A stretch of 31,537 nt of DNA from assembly GCA_905397405.1 (NCBI GenBank), contig CAJPVJ010000222.1, positions 1-31,537 on the forward strand. The letters run 5' to 3'. The translations under genes were made by a program, and so were the position numbers. A model generated the notes under the pieces. It saw only the letters and a list, made by a program, of their open reading frames with translations. It ran no database searches and was not told where the DNA came from. This DNA is from Oppiella nova (lineage: Eukaryota; Arthropoda; Arachnida; Sarcoptiformes; Oppiidae). Shown here piece after piece: positions 1-10,258 of the stretch (the stretch's first letter is position 1; each line of letters begins with the position of its first letter).

Positions 1-356
1 ATTATGTGTAAAGTAAACCAAGTTTTTGTTTCTATAATACAATATAAAATTGTAATTATTATGTAGTTAAGTAGATTAGTGATTAAAATTTCAAACTTAA
101 TTTTAATTATTTAAAAGAAAGTTATATTAATAGTATAAATATTTTATTAATTAAATACTGTAGTATTGTAAATAAATATTGTATTTTATTTAATCTTAAA
201 TATATACATAAGCATTATTCTGTAATATTACTACATTATACATAATTTATATTTAAAAATATAATTATTCTAATTTTATTTATGAGTTATTTAATTAACA
301 GTATTTGAAATTTGACGCAAAAATAAAAACTAATTATTTAATTTCTATGGCTACAC
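1..356. other. AT-rich DNA upstream of the exon-array gene
   Basis: Very AT-rich, with stop codons throughout all frames and no repeat-unit exon related to the downstream array. No gene seen. It probably holds the upstream promoter region of the gene that starts at 466. Confidence 0.5.
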
Positions 357-364
357 TATAAATA
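357..364 (+). promoter_or_regulatory. Candidate TATA box of the exon-array gene
   Basis: TATAAATA lies 102 bases before the ATG at 466, leaving room for a start site near 390 and a 5' UTR of about 75 bases. In DNA this AT-rich such a match is weak evidence alone; its place just before a signal-peptide exon raises it somewhat. Confidence 0.35.
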
Positions 365-465
365 TGAGAATTAAATCCATTTTATAATTCATAACACAAT
401 GATGTAAATAACGAAAAACATAATTATTTATTTAAATTCTGTGATAAACACTAAATTATTTGGCA

Positions 466-3400
466 ATGAATTCCAAGTTTAGATGTAAAAGACTGGAATT
501 CATTAGGATTGTGTTAACAATTTGTATTTTTATATTTTTACAAACTATTGGCAGTAAATGTCAAGAGTTGTCAACAGATGAGACAATATCTGAAAGTGAT
601 ATCGACGAGACTCCGACCGAAAACAACATTCACATCAGTATTTATATCTCAATAATTGTTTAACTTTTAAGAAATTAATTTCTATTATGTTGCTTGCACA
701 GTTAAAAATGACAAAATCAAAAAATCGCATGAATTCAATACAATTAATAAATTGCAAACAAGTAATCAGACTTTAAGTTTATTAGTTTAGTTATGATCTA
801 GATTGATTTAATTATTTTGTATGCTATCAGGAAATCGAGAAACTAATTATTTTAATGGCATTGACGGCAAGAAAGACAAAATAGCTTTCGACCAAATGGA
901 CAAGCCCACGTTTAATAAGTTTCTCCCAGGTATTAATCATTAATTTGAAATTATGATAAAATTAAATTTTGCTTCAATTTGGGATTTTAAGTCAAAAAAG
1001 ACAACATTACTCATGAGTTTGTTAATGGTTACGGTGATAGCACTAAAAGGGACAAAATCTTATTTAAGGCATTAGACAAACCGACGTTTGATAAATTTAT
1101 TATGGGTAATATTTATTTTATTTGTTGACTATGATTTTTGTCTGTCTGCTATAATTTGTTGACAATATTTTGTGAATTACAGTGAAAAAGGACAACATTT
1201 CACATGAGTTAAGTGATGGAAATATTAAAAGAGATAAAATAGAGACAACATTTAACAAGTTTATGACAAGTACACATATTTAACTTAAATTTGAAAACAC
1301 CTGAGATTTATATAATATTTTATGATTATATTAATTAGTGAAAAAGGATCGCATCACTAATGAATTGATCGGAAGTGATGGAAACCTGACTAAAAGAGAC
1401 AGAATTTTATTTCAGCCATTATTTGATAAGTTTGCAATAGGTTAGTACACAAATTGTTAATAATATTTAAAATTTTCGTTTGTACTGTATAATATTACAG
1501 TAAAAAAGGATAAAATCACTTTTAATCAGTTAGAGAAGCAAACGTTTGATAAGTTTACCCAAAGTAATATTATTTTAATAACATACTGTTGCAATGAATA
1601 CTGTGTATACTTAAATTAACTATTTTTAAAAATAGTTAAAAAGGATAACATCTCAAATCCATTGTAATAGTTTGATAAATAAATATATTTTTTATATTTC
1701 AGTCAAAAAAGATAACTTTTCTCATGAGTTTGGCGAAGGAAATGCTAAACGAGATCAAATAACTTTCAATGAGTTAGAGAAGCCATCTTTTGATAGATTT
1801 GTCACAAGTAGTCATTTTTAGGCTTCAAAATAATTCACATTTAAATAATTGTTTTCAATTTATAGTACAGAAAGATAACATTTCTCATGAGTTAATTGAT
1901 GGAAATATTAAAAGAAACAAAATAACATTCAATGAGTTGGAGAAACCAACATTTGACAAGTTTATCATAAGTATACATATTTGACTTGAATATGAAAACA
2001 CCTGAGATTTATATAATATTATTGTATTGATTAGTGAAAAAGGACAACATTTCTCATGAGTTAAGCGATGGAAATATTAAAAGAGACAAAATAACATTCA
2101 ATGAGTTGGAGAAACCATCTTTTGATAGATTTATCACAAGTATGACATGAAAACTTAAAATACAATTTATGATACATTTTATGTAAATTTATTGTTTCAT
2201 GAAATGAAGTGAAAAAAGAAAACTTTTCCAATCCTTTGGTCACAAATGACGGAAATGTACTGAAAAGGGATCGCATTTTGTTTAAGCCGTTAGAGAGACC
2301 ACTGTTTGATAAGTTTTTTAAAAGTATTATATTTTACGGAAAACAAAATTTTTCACAATTCAATACAAATTTGTTTCATTAATTACAGACAATACTGATG
2401 GCGATGGGAATCTAATTAAAAGGGAGAAAATAACTTTCAATCAAATCGATAGACCGGTGTTTGATAGGTTTAACTTAAGTATTAACACAGTATTAAATTC
2501 ATTTATTATATATAATAATTAAGGTTATCTTAAAATGATTTTTTATAATTAAGTCAAACAGGATCACTTTTTACACCTAATTTAAGGATACCTAATTATT
2601 TACTCCATTAGGGAAACCAGGGTTTGATACGTTTACCGCAAGTAATGATATTTCACGACAAGTATGTAATCATTGTTTAGTTAACTAATGATTTTTGTAA
2701 TTTAGTTAAAAAGGATAGTCTTTCTCCTGTTTTCAATGGATTGGATGGCAATCAAACCAAACGAGAAAAGATTGTTTTCAATATGTTAGAGAAACCAACA
2801 TTTGACAGGTTTTCCATAAGTATTCAAAATATTTAAAAACTATTAGAAATGTATTTTTAAGTTAAAATGTTTTGTTTTCTAAAGTGAAGAAAGAAAACAT
2901 TTCCAATCAGTTCATCACAAATGATGGGAATTTACTTAAAAGAGAGAAAATAGTTTTCAATCAATTAGATAAACCAATGTTTGATAAATTTTTCAAAAGT
3001 ATAAACATTTTTTCGACTATTTTTAATTTTTAAAAATATTTGTTTAAAACTCTTTGTTATTTTAATATATAGATAATGGCAGTGAAAGAGAAAAAATAAT
3101 TTTCAATCCTATGGAGAAACATAATTTTGATAAATTTGCCATAAGTATGTATATTTCATAGTTAGGTATATTTTTAAACAACTTTAATTTTTAAAATTTA
3201 AGTAAAAAAAGATAACATTTTAAACCAATTCATTGGAAGTGATGGGAAACTATTGAAAAGAGACAAAATTACATTCAATCCAAGGGATAAACACATCTTT
3301 GAGAAATTTATTATAAGTACTGTATATATATTAAATATTTAACACAATTCTTGACATATTCAACAAAAAAGTATATTTCAATTTGTTTTAGTGAAAAGGC

Positions 3401-6074
3401 ATCAATTGCTGGGAATTGCCGGCATATTTACGAAAAAGGAGAAAATAATATTCAATCAATTGGATAGATCGGCGTTTGATAAATTTGCAACAAGTATTAA
3501 CTTTTTTTATAGCAAATATATTTATATATGACCGTAATATAAATGTTAGAAATGTTACTACAGTACTGTTTATTGAATATTTGTATGATTTCAGTAAACC
3601 GACAAAATATAGAGAAGATATATTTCGATCGCATAGAGAAACCATTATTTGATCGATTCTTTCAAAGTAATGATACAATTTTGCTTTTATTAAAATTGCT
3701 TTCATCTAATTTTCTAATTTTAAATTTGTTTTTCAGTGAAGAGACAAAACATTTCGCGTCAGTTCAGCGAAATGGAGAAAATAGTATTCAGTCAAATAGA
3801 AAAGCCCAAGTTTGATAAGTTTAGGCCAGGTATTGGTGATTATAGTAAAATTGCATTTCAATTATTATGTGTTTCTATTTCAGTCATAAGTCTCTTATCG
3901 CAGCATTTTAAAGAAATCTATGGAAATCTGTCTAAAAAGGAAAAAATAACTTTCGATCAGTTAGACAAACCATTGTTTGATAAATTTGTAAAAAGTATAT
4001 ACAGACTATTATTTGAATTCTATAAGTTGAATTTGACATATTATATATACAACATATTTTAGTCAAATGGGATAAGTTTACAAATCCATTCATTGGAATT
4101 GACGGCAACTTAACTAAAAGAGAGAGAATTATTTTCGATCAATTGGATAAACCTATATTTGAGAAGTTTATGAAATGTACTTTATTATTACAAATTGATC
4201 TAGTAAGTTTGTTTTTATGAAAACCACTAAACTATGAATTTGTACTAAATTTCAGTGAATAAGGAAGACATATATCAAGAAGTCTATGAATTCGACAAAA
4301 GTCTACCAAAAAGCGAGAAAATCATTTCCGATCGCATCGACAAACCAGCGATTGATAGCAAATCAGACATTGAGTCCATCAGAGAACAGATTCGTTCGTT
4401 AATCAGAAATAATGAGACATTAAACAGATTGCGAGATAATTACAGATTATTAGTCCCAAAACCAGTCTTTCCAATCGAAGACTTTATGACACCTGAGCCC
4501 ACCATTAAAACCACTCGACCTACAAAGGCATCATCTGGTGATGATGATGATGACGATGAGACCACTGCCCACCCAACCACCAAATTAACCACTAAACCAC
4601 TGACCACTCCAACAAAGAAGTCCGCTTCTGGTGATGACGAAGACGATGATGAGACCACAGCTCATCCAACCACTAAATTGACAACAACAACCACTACAAC
4701 CACTCGACGGTCAAAGGAGTCCAGTGATGATGATGACGAGCCGACTACTCAAAGGATTACCACTCTTTTAGCGACTTTACTCCCAAAGATAACCACTAAA
4801 TCTAAATCAGACGACAGTGAAAGGGACGATCCGGTGACAATAGGCCATGAAGATGATGATGAGACCACTTCCAATCCTACCACTAAATTAACGACAACTA
4901 CAACCAGTCGACCGACAAAGAAGTCTGAAGACGATGACGTCCCGGACTTACCGTCTAAGACAGGCCAAGAGGATAAGACCACCGCCAACTTGACCCCCAA
5001 ATTCGATAAACTACTGCGATCTACACGAAAGAAATCAGATGACGATGAGACCACTACCGGGATAACCACTAAATTAACGACAACTCCAACCATTCTACAG
5101 ACAAAGAAATCTGGTGCCGACTATACGGACGTTATTTTGAAATCCCGACGTCCGACAGACCTGACCCGTAGGAAGGCTGCCGCGACCACTCCGAGGCCCA
5201 CAACTGTCACTACAACCATCTCGACTACTTTACCGCCGAAGACGACCACCAAATCTCAAGCCAATGGGGATTACAAGACTGATCCCTTAACAATAGACCA
5301 TGATGATAATGATGAGACCACTACTAGTCCTCGTACGACAATCAAATTAACTACTCGGCCAACACCTGGTGATGACGGTCCCAATTCTACTCTCAGACAA
5401 GGAATAGACGAGGATTTAGATGATAGCAATGAGTCGGAGAACTGTACGGATGGCACGACTGAAATGGTAACGACACCTGACATGACCACGAGTACTACCA
5501 CTGAACCGGTTGTGACCACAACTGTGACGACTACTGGAAGACCCCTCACGTCCACCAACAAGAATAAGAGAAAGACAACAGAATTGCCCACAACTACCAC
5601 CACAACCACCACCACCACCACGACTACCACTACAGGAAAGTCAGGTATAAGTGAGACGAGAGAAACGAAACGAGTTTTACACTAATAGCTAATGTTATTA
5701 AACCTCTGAATTGATGGCTAAACAAAGTGCTCACGACTCCTGTCACTTACACCACGCAATCATTGACGACATGGTTGTCACAAATTGGGTCACAATTAGA
5801 AACACAGTTCACGACAAGTAGTTTGAGTTCAACGGATCCCACGACGACTACAGAAGAGGAAGGGTTTGCGGATTGTGTGGAGACGACGACAGAGGATAAC
5901 GACGACGATAGTGACGCTAATTCACAGCCCGTTCACGACTCCGATGACTCCCACACCAAGACTAAGACTAAGACTAAGACTAATGAGTCTAAAGGTAAAA
6001 GCAAGGTCTCTGTGAAGGGTATACTTTCAATCGTTGGAGAATTGTTGTCAACAATTAGTGCAAATTTGCTTTAA
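466..6074 (+). CDS. Secreted modular protein encoded by a 23-exon tandem array
   Basis: Function unknown. Exon model read from GT/AG sites and frame: 466-637, 702-761, 831-929, 992-1105, 1183-1269, 1339-1440, 1501-1563, 1703-1807, 1866-1970, 2035-2139, 2210-2323, 2389-2478, 2706-2819, 2885-2998, 3073-3144, 3203-3316, 3392-3493, 3595-3666, 3737-3829, 3884-3994, 4063-4176, 4256-5644, 5728-6074. The total is 3858 bases, 1285 aa. Every intron is phase 1 and about 58-85 bp, except two fused across dead exons. ATG 466 is chosen because a hydrophobic stretch (FIRIVLTICIFIFLQTI) fits a signal peptide, followed by an acidic Ser/Thr segment. Exons 2-21 and the start of exon 22 carry repeats of up to 38 residues with the core KRDKITFN then LEKPTFDKF. 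Exon 22 becomes Asp/Glu-rich blocks alternating with Thr-rich mucin-like stretches such as ETTAHPTTKLTT. The last exon is Thr/acidic, has a short (TK)n run and ends in a hydrophobic helix-like segment. I recognise no family. It could be a cuticular, glue-like or salivary secreted protein; that is speculation. Individual weak exons (2, 7, 15) may be wrong. Confidence 0.75.
1636..1680 (+). pseudogene. Dead repeat exon in the array
   Basis: Directly after an AG, the frame reads KKDNISNPL as in the live exons and then meets TAA and TAG, with a remnant of the FDK codons after them. There is no usable donor at the expected place. It must be skipped, leaving one longer intron (1564-1702). Confidence 0.75.
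2554..2641 (+). pseudogene. Second dead repeat exon in the array
   Basis: The array-type acceptor (AAG then TCAAACAGGATCAC) and donor (CGCAA then GTAATG) remain. The reading frame hits TAA after ten codons, and the KPxFD-like remnant (GGGAAACCAGGGTTTGATAC) lies in another frame. This unit has decayed by substitution and frameshift. Skipping it joins 2478 to 2706 in phase 1. Confidence 0.75.
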
Positions 6075-6227
6075 TTGTAGTTAACAAAATTATTGTACTA
6101 GATAAGTTTATTTTGTATCATCATAAAAAATGTTTAAAACACTCGATATTGTATTGTATTGCTCACTATTGGAACCGATAACATACAAAACAATACTAAA
6201 CAATTGTAACACATACCCTAACCAGAC

Positions 6228-6233
6228 AATAAA
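6228..6233 (+). terminator. Poly(A) signal of the exon-array gene
   Basis: AATAAA 154 bases after the stop at 6072-6074; the first canonical signal downstream of the last exon. Confidence 0.5.
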
Positions 6234-6409
6234 CTACAATTAAGCCAAATTTGTATAAATTGATTTAATTGTTGGCAACAATTCTCCACCGGCTATACCC
6301 GGTGGATACCCCCTTCACAAAGATGATGTTTGCCGTAAAACAAATTGTCTTTTCACTAAAATGTCAAATACTAACGAATAGATTAAATGTATTTCCACTG
6401 AAAACACAG

Positions 6410-7663
6410 ATCAAACCCCAGATAAGAGTCCGTCAGTCGTGAAGAAGTGTCATCTGACCGTCGCTGACATAAAACGGATCCAAAAATTAAATTACACTAA
6501 ATATTACTCAAAGGAATGCCAACGAGTTATAAAGAATTATCAGAATCTCGAGACAACTATTAAAAAGACAAAAATAGTGAATTCATTGGACAGTATGATC
6601 GAGAGGGCGAAGGCACAGGTGGACGACCAGAATTGTAAGCACAGAATTGCACATAAAAAGTGCTATTTATATATTCATGGCAAATAATTGCTCATTAAAA
6701 GTGTGGATTATGCTTGATGGATTTTAAGTGAATTTATGGGCAAATGGATTACAATCTAATTAGTAAAATGAGTAAAAAGTTTTTTGCTAAATATCCTCAT
6801 ATTAGACATCATTAATATTAATAGCAATTTCTTTAAGTCTAAATACTCGCAGACTATTAACACTTTTCATGAAATACATTAGCAAATGATTAAATTAAAT
6901 AAACATGAGTTTAAGTGCACAGATTGTTAACGTATGGGATAGAGAGTAGGCATACATTAAATATAAGCTAGAACAATTTACACGATAATATTAGCAGTTT
7001 AGTAGAAGATTGTTATAATTAATGTATTATTTGTAAATGAGTAAAAGTCTTTAATTAAGCCTTTGATTACATGAATAAGACGAAAATAATGCATTCATTG
7101 TTACAGTCGAGAAACTAAACAACAGTTCAAAGACATATTTTGATTCAATACTTAAGTCAGATTTGCTAAACAAAACACTTTTGCAACTTCAGTCGAGTAA
7201 GGATTGAGACTTATTTGTCATTTCATATGAATGTATCATTCATTCCCAATCAATAGATATTTCAAAGGCTAATGAGTACGAGAAATTGAGTCAAACTATC
7301 CTTAAAGGTTTTACGAAACCTCAAGGATTAACGACAGAGAGTGTCGAGGATCATATTTGGAAACCTCCTCTTATGGATGATGACCATAAAGTTGGATCAA
7401 GTACAGTTGAGCCACAAATTTCTGTAAAAGCAGTGGACTTAGACTTTAAGTCCGTGGCCTCCAAGTTTGCAGAAATGGCTAAAGTATTTGACTCTAATTC
7501 CGGGCATAAATCCGGTTGCGATAAACCCACTGATAATGTTGTCCAACAGGCCATCAGAAATAGTGGTCAGAGTGATAGAAAGGTGTCCCGGATGAGAGTC
7601 TATGACTTCAAAGTATATGAAGTAGAGTTTACCGACGGAACACATGTTCAAAAAGATCTTTGA
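6410..7663 (+). CDS. Orphan helical protein, three or more exons
   Basis: Exons 6410-6634, 7107-7196 and 7257-7663 join in frame through phase-1 introns of 472 and 60 bp with good donors (GTAAGC, GTAAGG). Together they encode a charged helical N-terminal part (KKCHLTVADIKRIQ ... NSLDSMIERAKAQVDDQN), a Leu/Ser/Asn middle (TYFDSILKSDLLNKTLLQLQ) and a tail ending FKVYEVEFTDGTHVQKDL. A 5' exon probably ends at 6334 (donor GTAAAA), with a perfect TACTAAC branch site at 6369-6375 and acceptor CAG at 6407-6409. I could not find its start codon, so the 5' end is incomplete here. Without that intron an ATG at 6361 runs into TAG at 6379 in the same frame. The end could pass for a Tudor/chromo-like strand, but that is too weak to name. 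Possibly a decaying gene. Confidence 0.5.
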
Positions 7664-7714
7664 AATAATTTTTAGTTTTATATTTTGTTTAAATAATTTA
7701 ATTGTTATTTATTA

Positions 7715-7720
7715 AATAAA
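7715..7720 (+). terminator. Poly(A) signal of the 6410-7663 gene
   Basis: AATAAA 52 bases after the TGA at 7661-7663, followed by AT-rich DNA before the next gene. Confidence 0.45.
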
Positions 7721-7836
7721 TTATTCATTATTTTTTATGGTTATAACTTTTATCTCGAGCTGTTAATTGAATTTTAAAAATTACAATATTCACGAGTTAT
7801 TTCAAATAACTAACTCAATTCATATATCTTTTAAAA

Positions 7837-8481
7837 ATGACACAAAATTCACAAAACAATCCATTGACTAGAATTTTATTTGAAGACCTAAACCCTATGT
7901 TAATTAGGTATGGGTTTGAGTGCCAAACCGATTGCTTAGATATTAATGACCAGAGAATCAAAATATATTACAAATACAAAAGTCGTCGGATATGCAGTGA
8001 TGTATGGGTAGAGTTAGTGTCCGTACCTCTAATGTCGTTTGCCATGCATTGCACCGCTTATGTGCCATACCTTATGGACAGTATTGCCATTGCATTCAAT
8101 TGGATGAAAGAAACTCAAGAATCAATTATCATTAGATTTGAAAATGAATTCATTCACAAATTAACTCAACTCTTGTCGCACGGTATTAATGATTTGCCCG
8201 AAGAGTTATGTCTAACAGTAATCTCATACTTACCGTACAATTCAATCATACAATTGTCGCAAACGAGTAGATTCTGGCGCTATATCTGTGATAATGACTT
8301 GATTTGGAAGAATAAATTTCGACACCAATATCAGGCCATCCCTTACATTAAGGCCCAACAGTCTGGAAAGAAGTGGAAGAAGTGCTTCAAAGAGGAATAC
8401 TTTCGTCAAAAGGCTTTTCAGCAAATTAGAGATAACTTCAGGAGTAGGTCTCTATTATTTCACAATCGCTTAGACTTATAA
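7837..8481 (+). CDS. F-box protein, FBXO7/nutcracker-like
   Basis: Single-exon gene of 214 aa, from ATG at 7837 to TAA. Residues about 127-175 form an F-box: DLPEELCLTVISYL, then IIQLSQTSRFWRYI and DNDLIWKNKF, the LPxEL ... W pattern that binds Skp1 in SCF ubiquitin ligases. The preceding 110 residues (IKIYYKYKS..., DVWVELVSVPLMSFAMHC) resemble in order and pattern the region before the F-box of FBXO7, which holds the FP dimerisation domain. The residues after it (KKWKKCFKEEYFRQK) match the WKELYRKRH position of FBXO7. The N-terminal ubiquitin-like domain and the Pro/Arg-rich C-terminus of vertebrate FBXO7 are absent. The likely role is substrate selection for an SCF ligase. F-box is secure; the FBXO7 assignment is by recalled similarity only. 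Confidence 0.72.
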   Translation: MTQNSQNNPLTRILFEDLNPMLIRYGFECQTDCLDINDQRIKIYYKYKSRRICSDVWVELVSVPLMSFAMHCTAYVPYLMDSIAIAFNWMKETQESIIIRFENEFIHKLTQLLSHGINDLPEELCLTVISYLPYNSIIQLSQTSRFWRYICDNDLIWKNKFRHQYQAIPYIKAQQSGKKWKKCFKEEYFRQKAFQQIRDNFRSRSLLFHNRLDL

Positions 8482-8539
8482 TTTGCCTTGGTGTTTGCAT
8501 TTTATATAATAACTCAATTGAATGCTTAGTTAAAAATGG

Positions 8540-8558
8540 AATAAAATTAAGTTTTATT
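8540..8558. terminator. Facing poly(A) signals of the F-box and perilipin genes
   Basis: AATAAA on the plus strand at 8540-8545 (59 bases after the F-box stop) and AATAAA on the minus strand at 8558-8553 (about 187 bases after the perilipin stop) lie seven bases apart. The two convergent transcripts probably share or overlap their 3' ends here. Confidence 0.45.
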
Positions 8559-8744
8559 AAAAACAGACATTCAATTGAGATTACATTTAAACATGTTACA
8601 AAACTTAATTTGCATTAAAAGCATTTTTACACTGGATTTATATTATTAAGTAGATATGAAAAAGCATGTTATATAAAAGTATTAAATCTCGAAATTTTAA
8701 ACAAAAATTAATATAAGAGTTACAAAGTATACGATTCAAAGCGT

Positions 8745-9374
8745 TTAGTTTTGAGCCCACATCACTTTCAGGACCAGGCGCTGATACCTCTGAGTGACTC
8801 GGTTTCGGATTTTGGATGAAAGGCCCGACACTCTGGCAAACATGTTCTCATCGGACAATTCCATCGGACTATCGCTTTGGTCGGGAGGCATATAGTGATC
8901 CACTTTCTTGTCAATTAAGTCCACATAAAAGCTCACTTTACTGCCGATTATAATGTCGATTAGATGCCAGAACTTCTCCATGACTTGGCCTCTGTGTTGA
9001 CCGACCAGTTCCCACGCCTGACCCAACTTTTGAGTCCCATATCCCCTCAAGTCCTCCATTTTCTTGAGCGCCTCCACTTTGAAGTCTTCGGGCGTAATAA
9101 AAATCACCGGATATTTGGTTTGAAGCATTTGGAGACCATTGCAGGCGAGGCCGTCGACGATCATCAATGGCTTAGTAATGGTTTTTATTTTGGACATCGT
9201 TTCAGAGCTCTTCACGTTATCGACCGTCTGTTCCAGTGATCCGAGTGTTGACTTCATATAGGAGTTGCAGCCTTTGATATCGTAGTAGACTTTTGTGCCA
9301 TTCTTTATACACGAACTGATTATAGGAATTCGCATCAAGAGTACAAAGAAGTTGTATTCATTGGATTGAGACAT
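8745..9374 (-). CDS. Perilipin-family lipid droplet protein (Lsd-like)
   Basis: The 209-residue protein has the perilipin (PAT) pattern: RIPIISSCIKNGTKVYYDIK near the N-terminus, a helical stretch, then ITKPLMIVDGLACNGLQML followed by a Pro-containing segment. This corresponds to the xPxxxxVD..xCxGLDxLExxxPxI signature of insect Lsd-1/Lsd-2 and vertebrate perilipins. Family members coat cytosolic lipid droplets and control access of lipases. The C-terminal half has helices (KKMEDLRGYGTQKLGQAW) and a basic end (RVTQRYQRLVLKVMWAQN). At about 209 aa it is shorter than most perilipins. ATG at 9374 is chosen; it lies two bases after an acceptor-like TTTCTTAACTGCAG on the minus strand, so an upstream 5' UTR exon is likely. 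No intron in the coding part. Confidence 0.75.
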   Translation of the reverse strand: MSQSNEYNFFVLLMRIPIISSCIKNGTKVYYDIKGCNSYMKSTLGSLEQTVDNVKSSETMSKIKTITKPLMIVDGLACNGLQMLQTKYPVIFITPEDFKVEALKKMEDLRGYGTQKLGQAWELVGQHRGQVMEKFWHLIDIIIGSKVSFYVDLIDKKVDHYMPPDQSDSPMELSDENMFARVSGLSSKIRNRVTQRYQRLVLKVMWAQN

Positions 9375-9377
9375 CAC

Positions 9378-10096
9378 TGCAGTTAAGAAAATGTGGTTTA
9401 TTTGACAAAAACTTTAATATAATGTATAATAGAGTATAAAATAGTTGTATTAGACTTCAATAACTGAGTGAAAGAAAATTCAAACTAATGCTTTGAGAGA
9501 AGACTTGGGAATGAAAGAGAATAAACTAAGTTCTGGTCTTTTATAGCAAAATTTTATAGAAAATTCAAAGTCAAAGAAAGTTCTGGGTCTTAAAATTACT
9601 AAAACTTTTACACCTTTATGAGGCTTATAATACAGTATTATAAGTTCATTTCTAAGTAGTTTTAATATAGTGATTAAAACATAATACTTCTATATCTTTT
9701 AATATGTTAAAAGTTTTATCTTTTATATCATTTACTCTGAACTTTTATATTAAGTTTTACTTTTAAATAATTGAAACTTCATTAGTTGTAAAATAGAGTT
9801 AAAGGTTAGATTAAATCCTTATTTGTAAAGTATATGATTACTGGAATATTCTGGACATTTTATAATTGACTTCTCTAATTGGAAAACTTTTAAAAATTAG
9901 TGTTCAATAAATGAGCTATTAAATATTAAATGGTATATTGTAGTTGAAAAATATTTTGTTACTACAGTATACTGGTATAATTATCTTAATAAATATTTAT
10001 TTTACATAAACTTTTAAGAATAGCAATTTTATTATGAGTAAAATTACTTTATGATAGTTAATACAAGTTCAAGTTAAGTTAATAGTATTAACTTAA
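9378..10096. other. AT-rich spacer between divergent genes
   Basis: No coding exon or RNA gene seen. It separates the minus-strand perilipin from the plus-strand membrane protein gene and should hold both promoters and the presumed 5' UTR exon of the perilipin gene. I cannot locate that exon with confidence. Confidence 0.45.
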
Positions 10097-10104
10097 TATA
10101 TAAA
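10097..10104 (+). promoter_or_regulatory. Candidate TATA box of the small membrane protein gene
   Basis: TATATAAA 155 bases before the ATG at 10259. AT-rich surroundings make this a weak call. Confidence 0.25.
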
Positions 10105-10258
10105 AAGATTATTTTTGTACATTTTGTCTCGTGATTTGATATAATTTTTAAATTTTTGTTTAGTTTCATCGTTGATATTACTGTATTAGCGATTATTCCG
10201 TATTTTAAAAACTTTTGATGACTATTTATCATAAAATCTATTCAATTTAGTCTTGAAT

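Larger units (their letters stand above)
702..4176 (+). repeat. Tandem exon-intron array, 20 live units plus 2 dead
   Basis: The repeating unit is one exon plus one intron, mostly about 125-200 bp. A typical exon starts right after AG with TGAAAAAGGA (Lys-Lys-Asp) and ends with a TTTGATAAGTTT-like sequence (FDKF), three codons or so and a GTA donor. Exon lengths are 60, 63, 72, 87, 90, 93, 99, 102, 105, 111 or 114 bases, always multiples of three. Shorter units have lost internal codons or the KKDNIS half. Introns are AT-rich, and several are recognisably copies of one another. Confidence 0.85.

Noticed and set aside
460-465. Start of the exon-array protein at TTG 460
   Set aside because: The ATG at 466 is in the same frame and is a normal eukaryotic start directly before the signal-peptide-like sequence.
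4440-5630. Long minus-strand frames rich in Val and Ser opposite the Thr-rich exon
   Set aside because: They are the mirror of (ACC/ACT)n and GATGAT codon repeats on the plus strand, with no start context, domain or splice sites.
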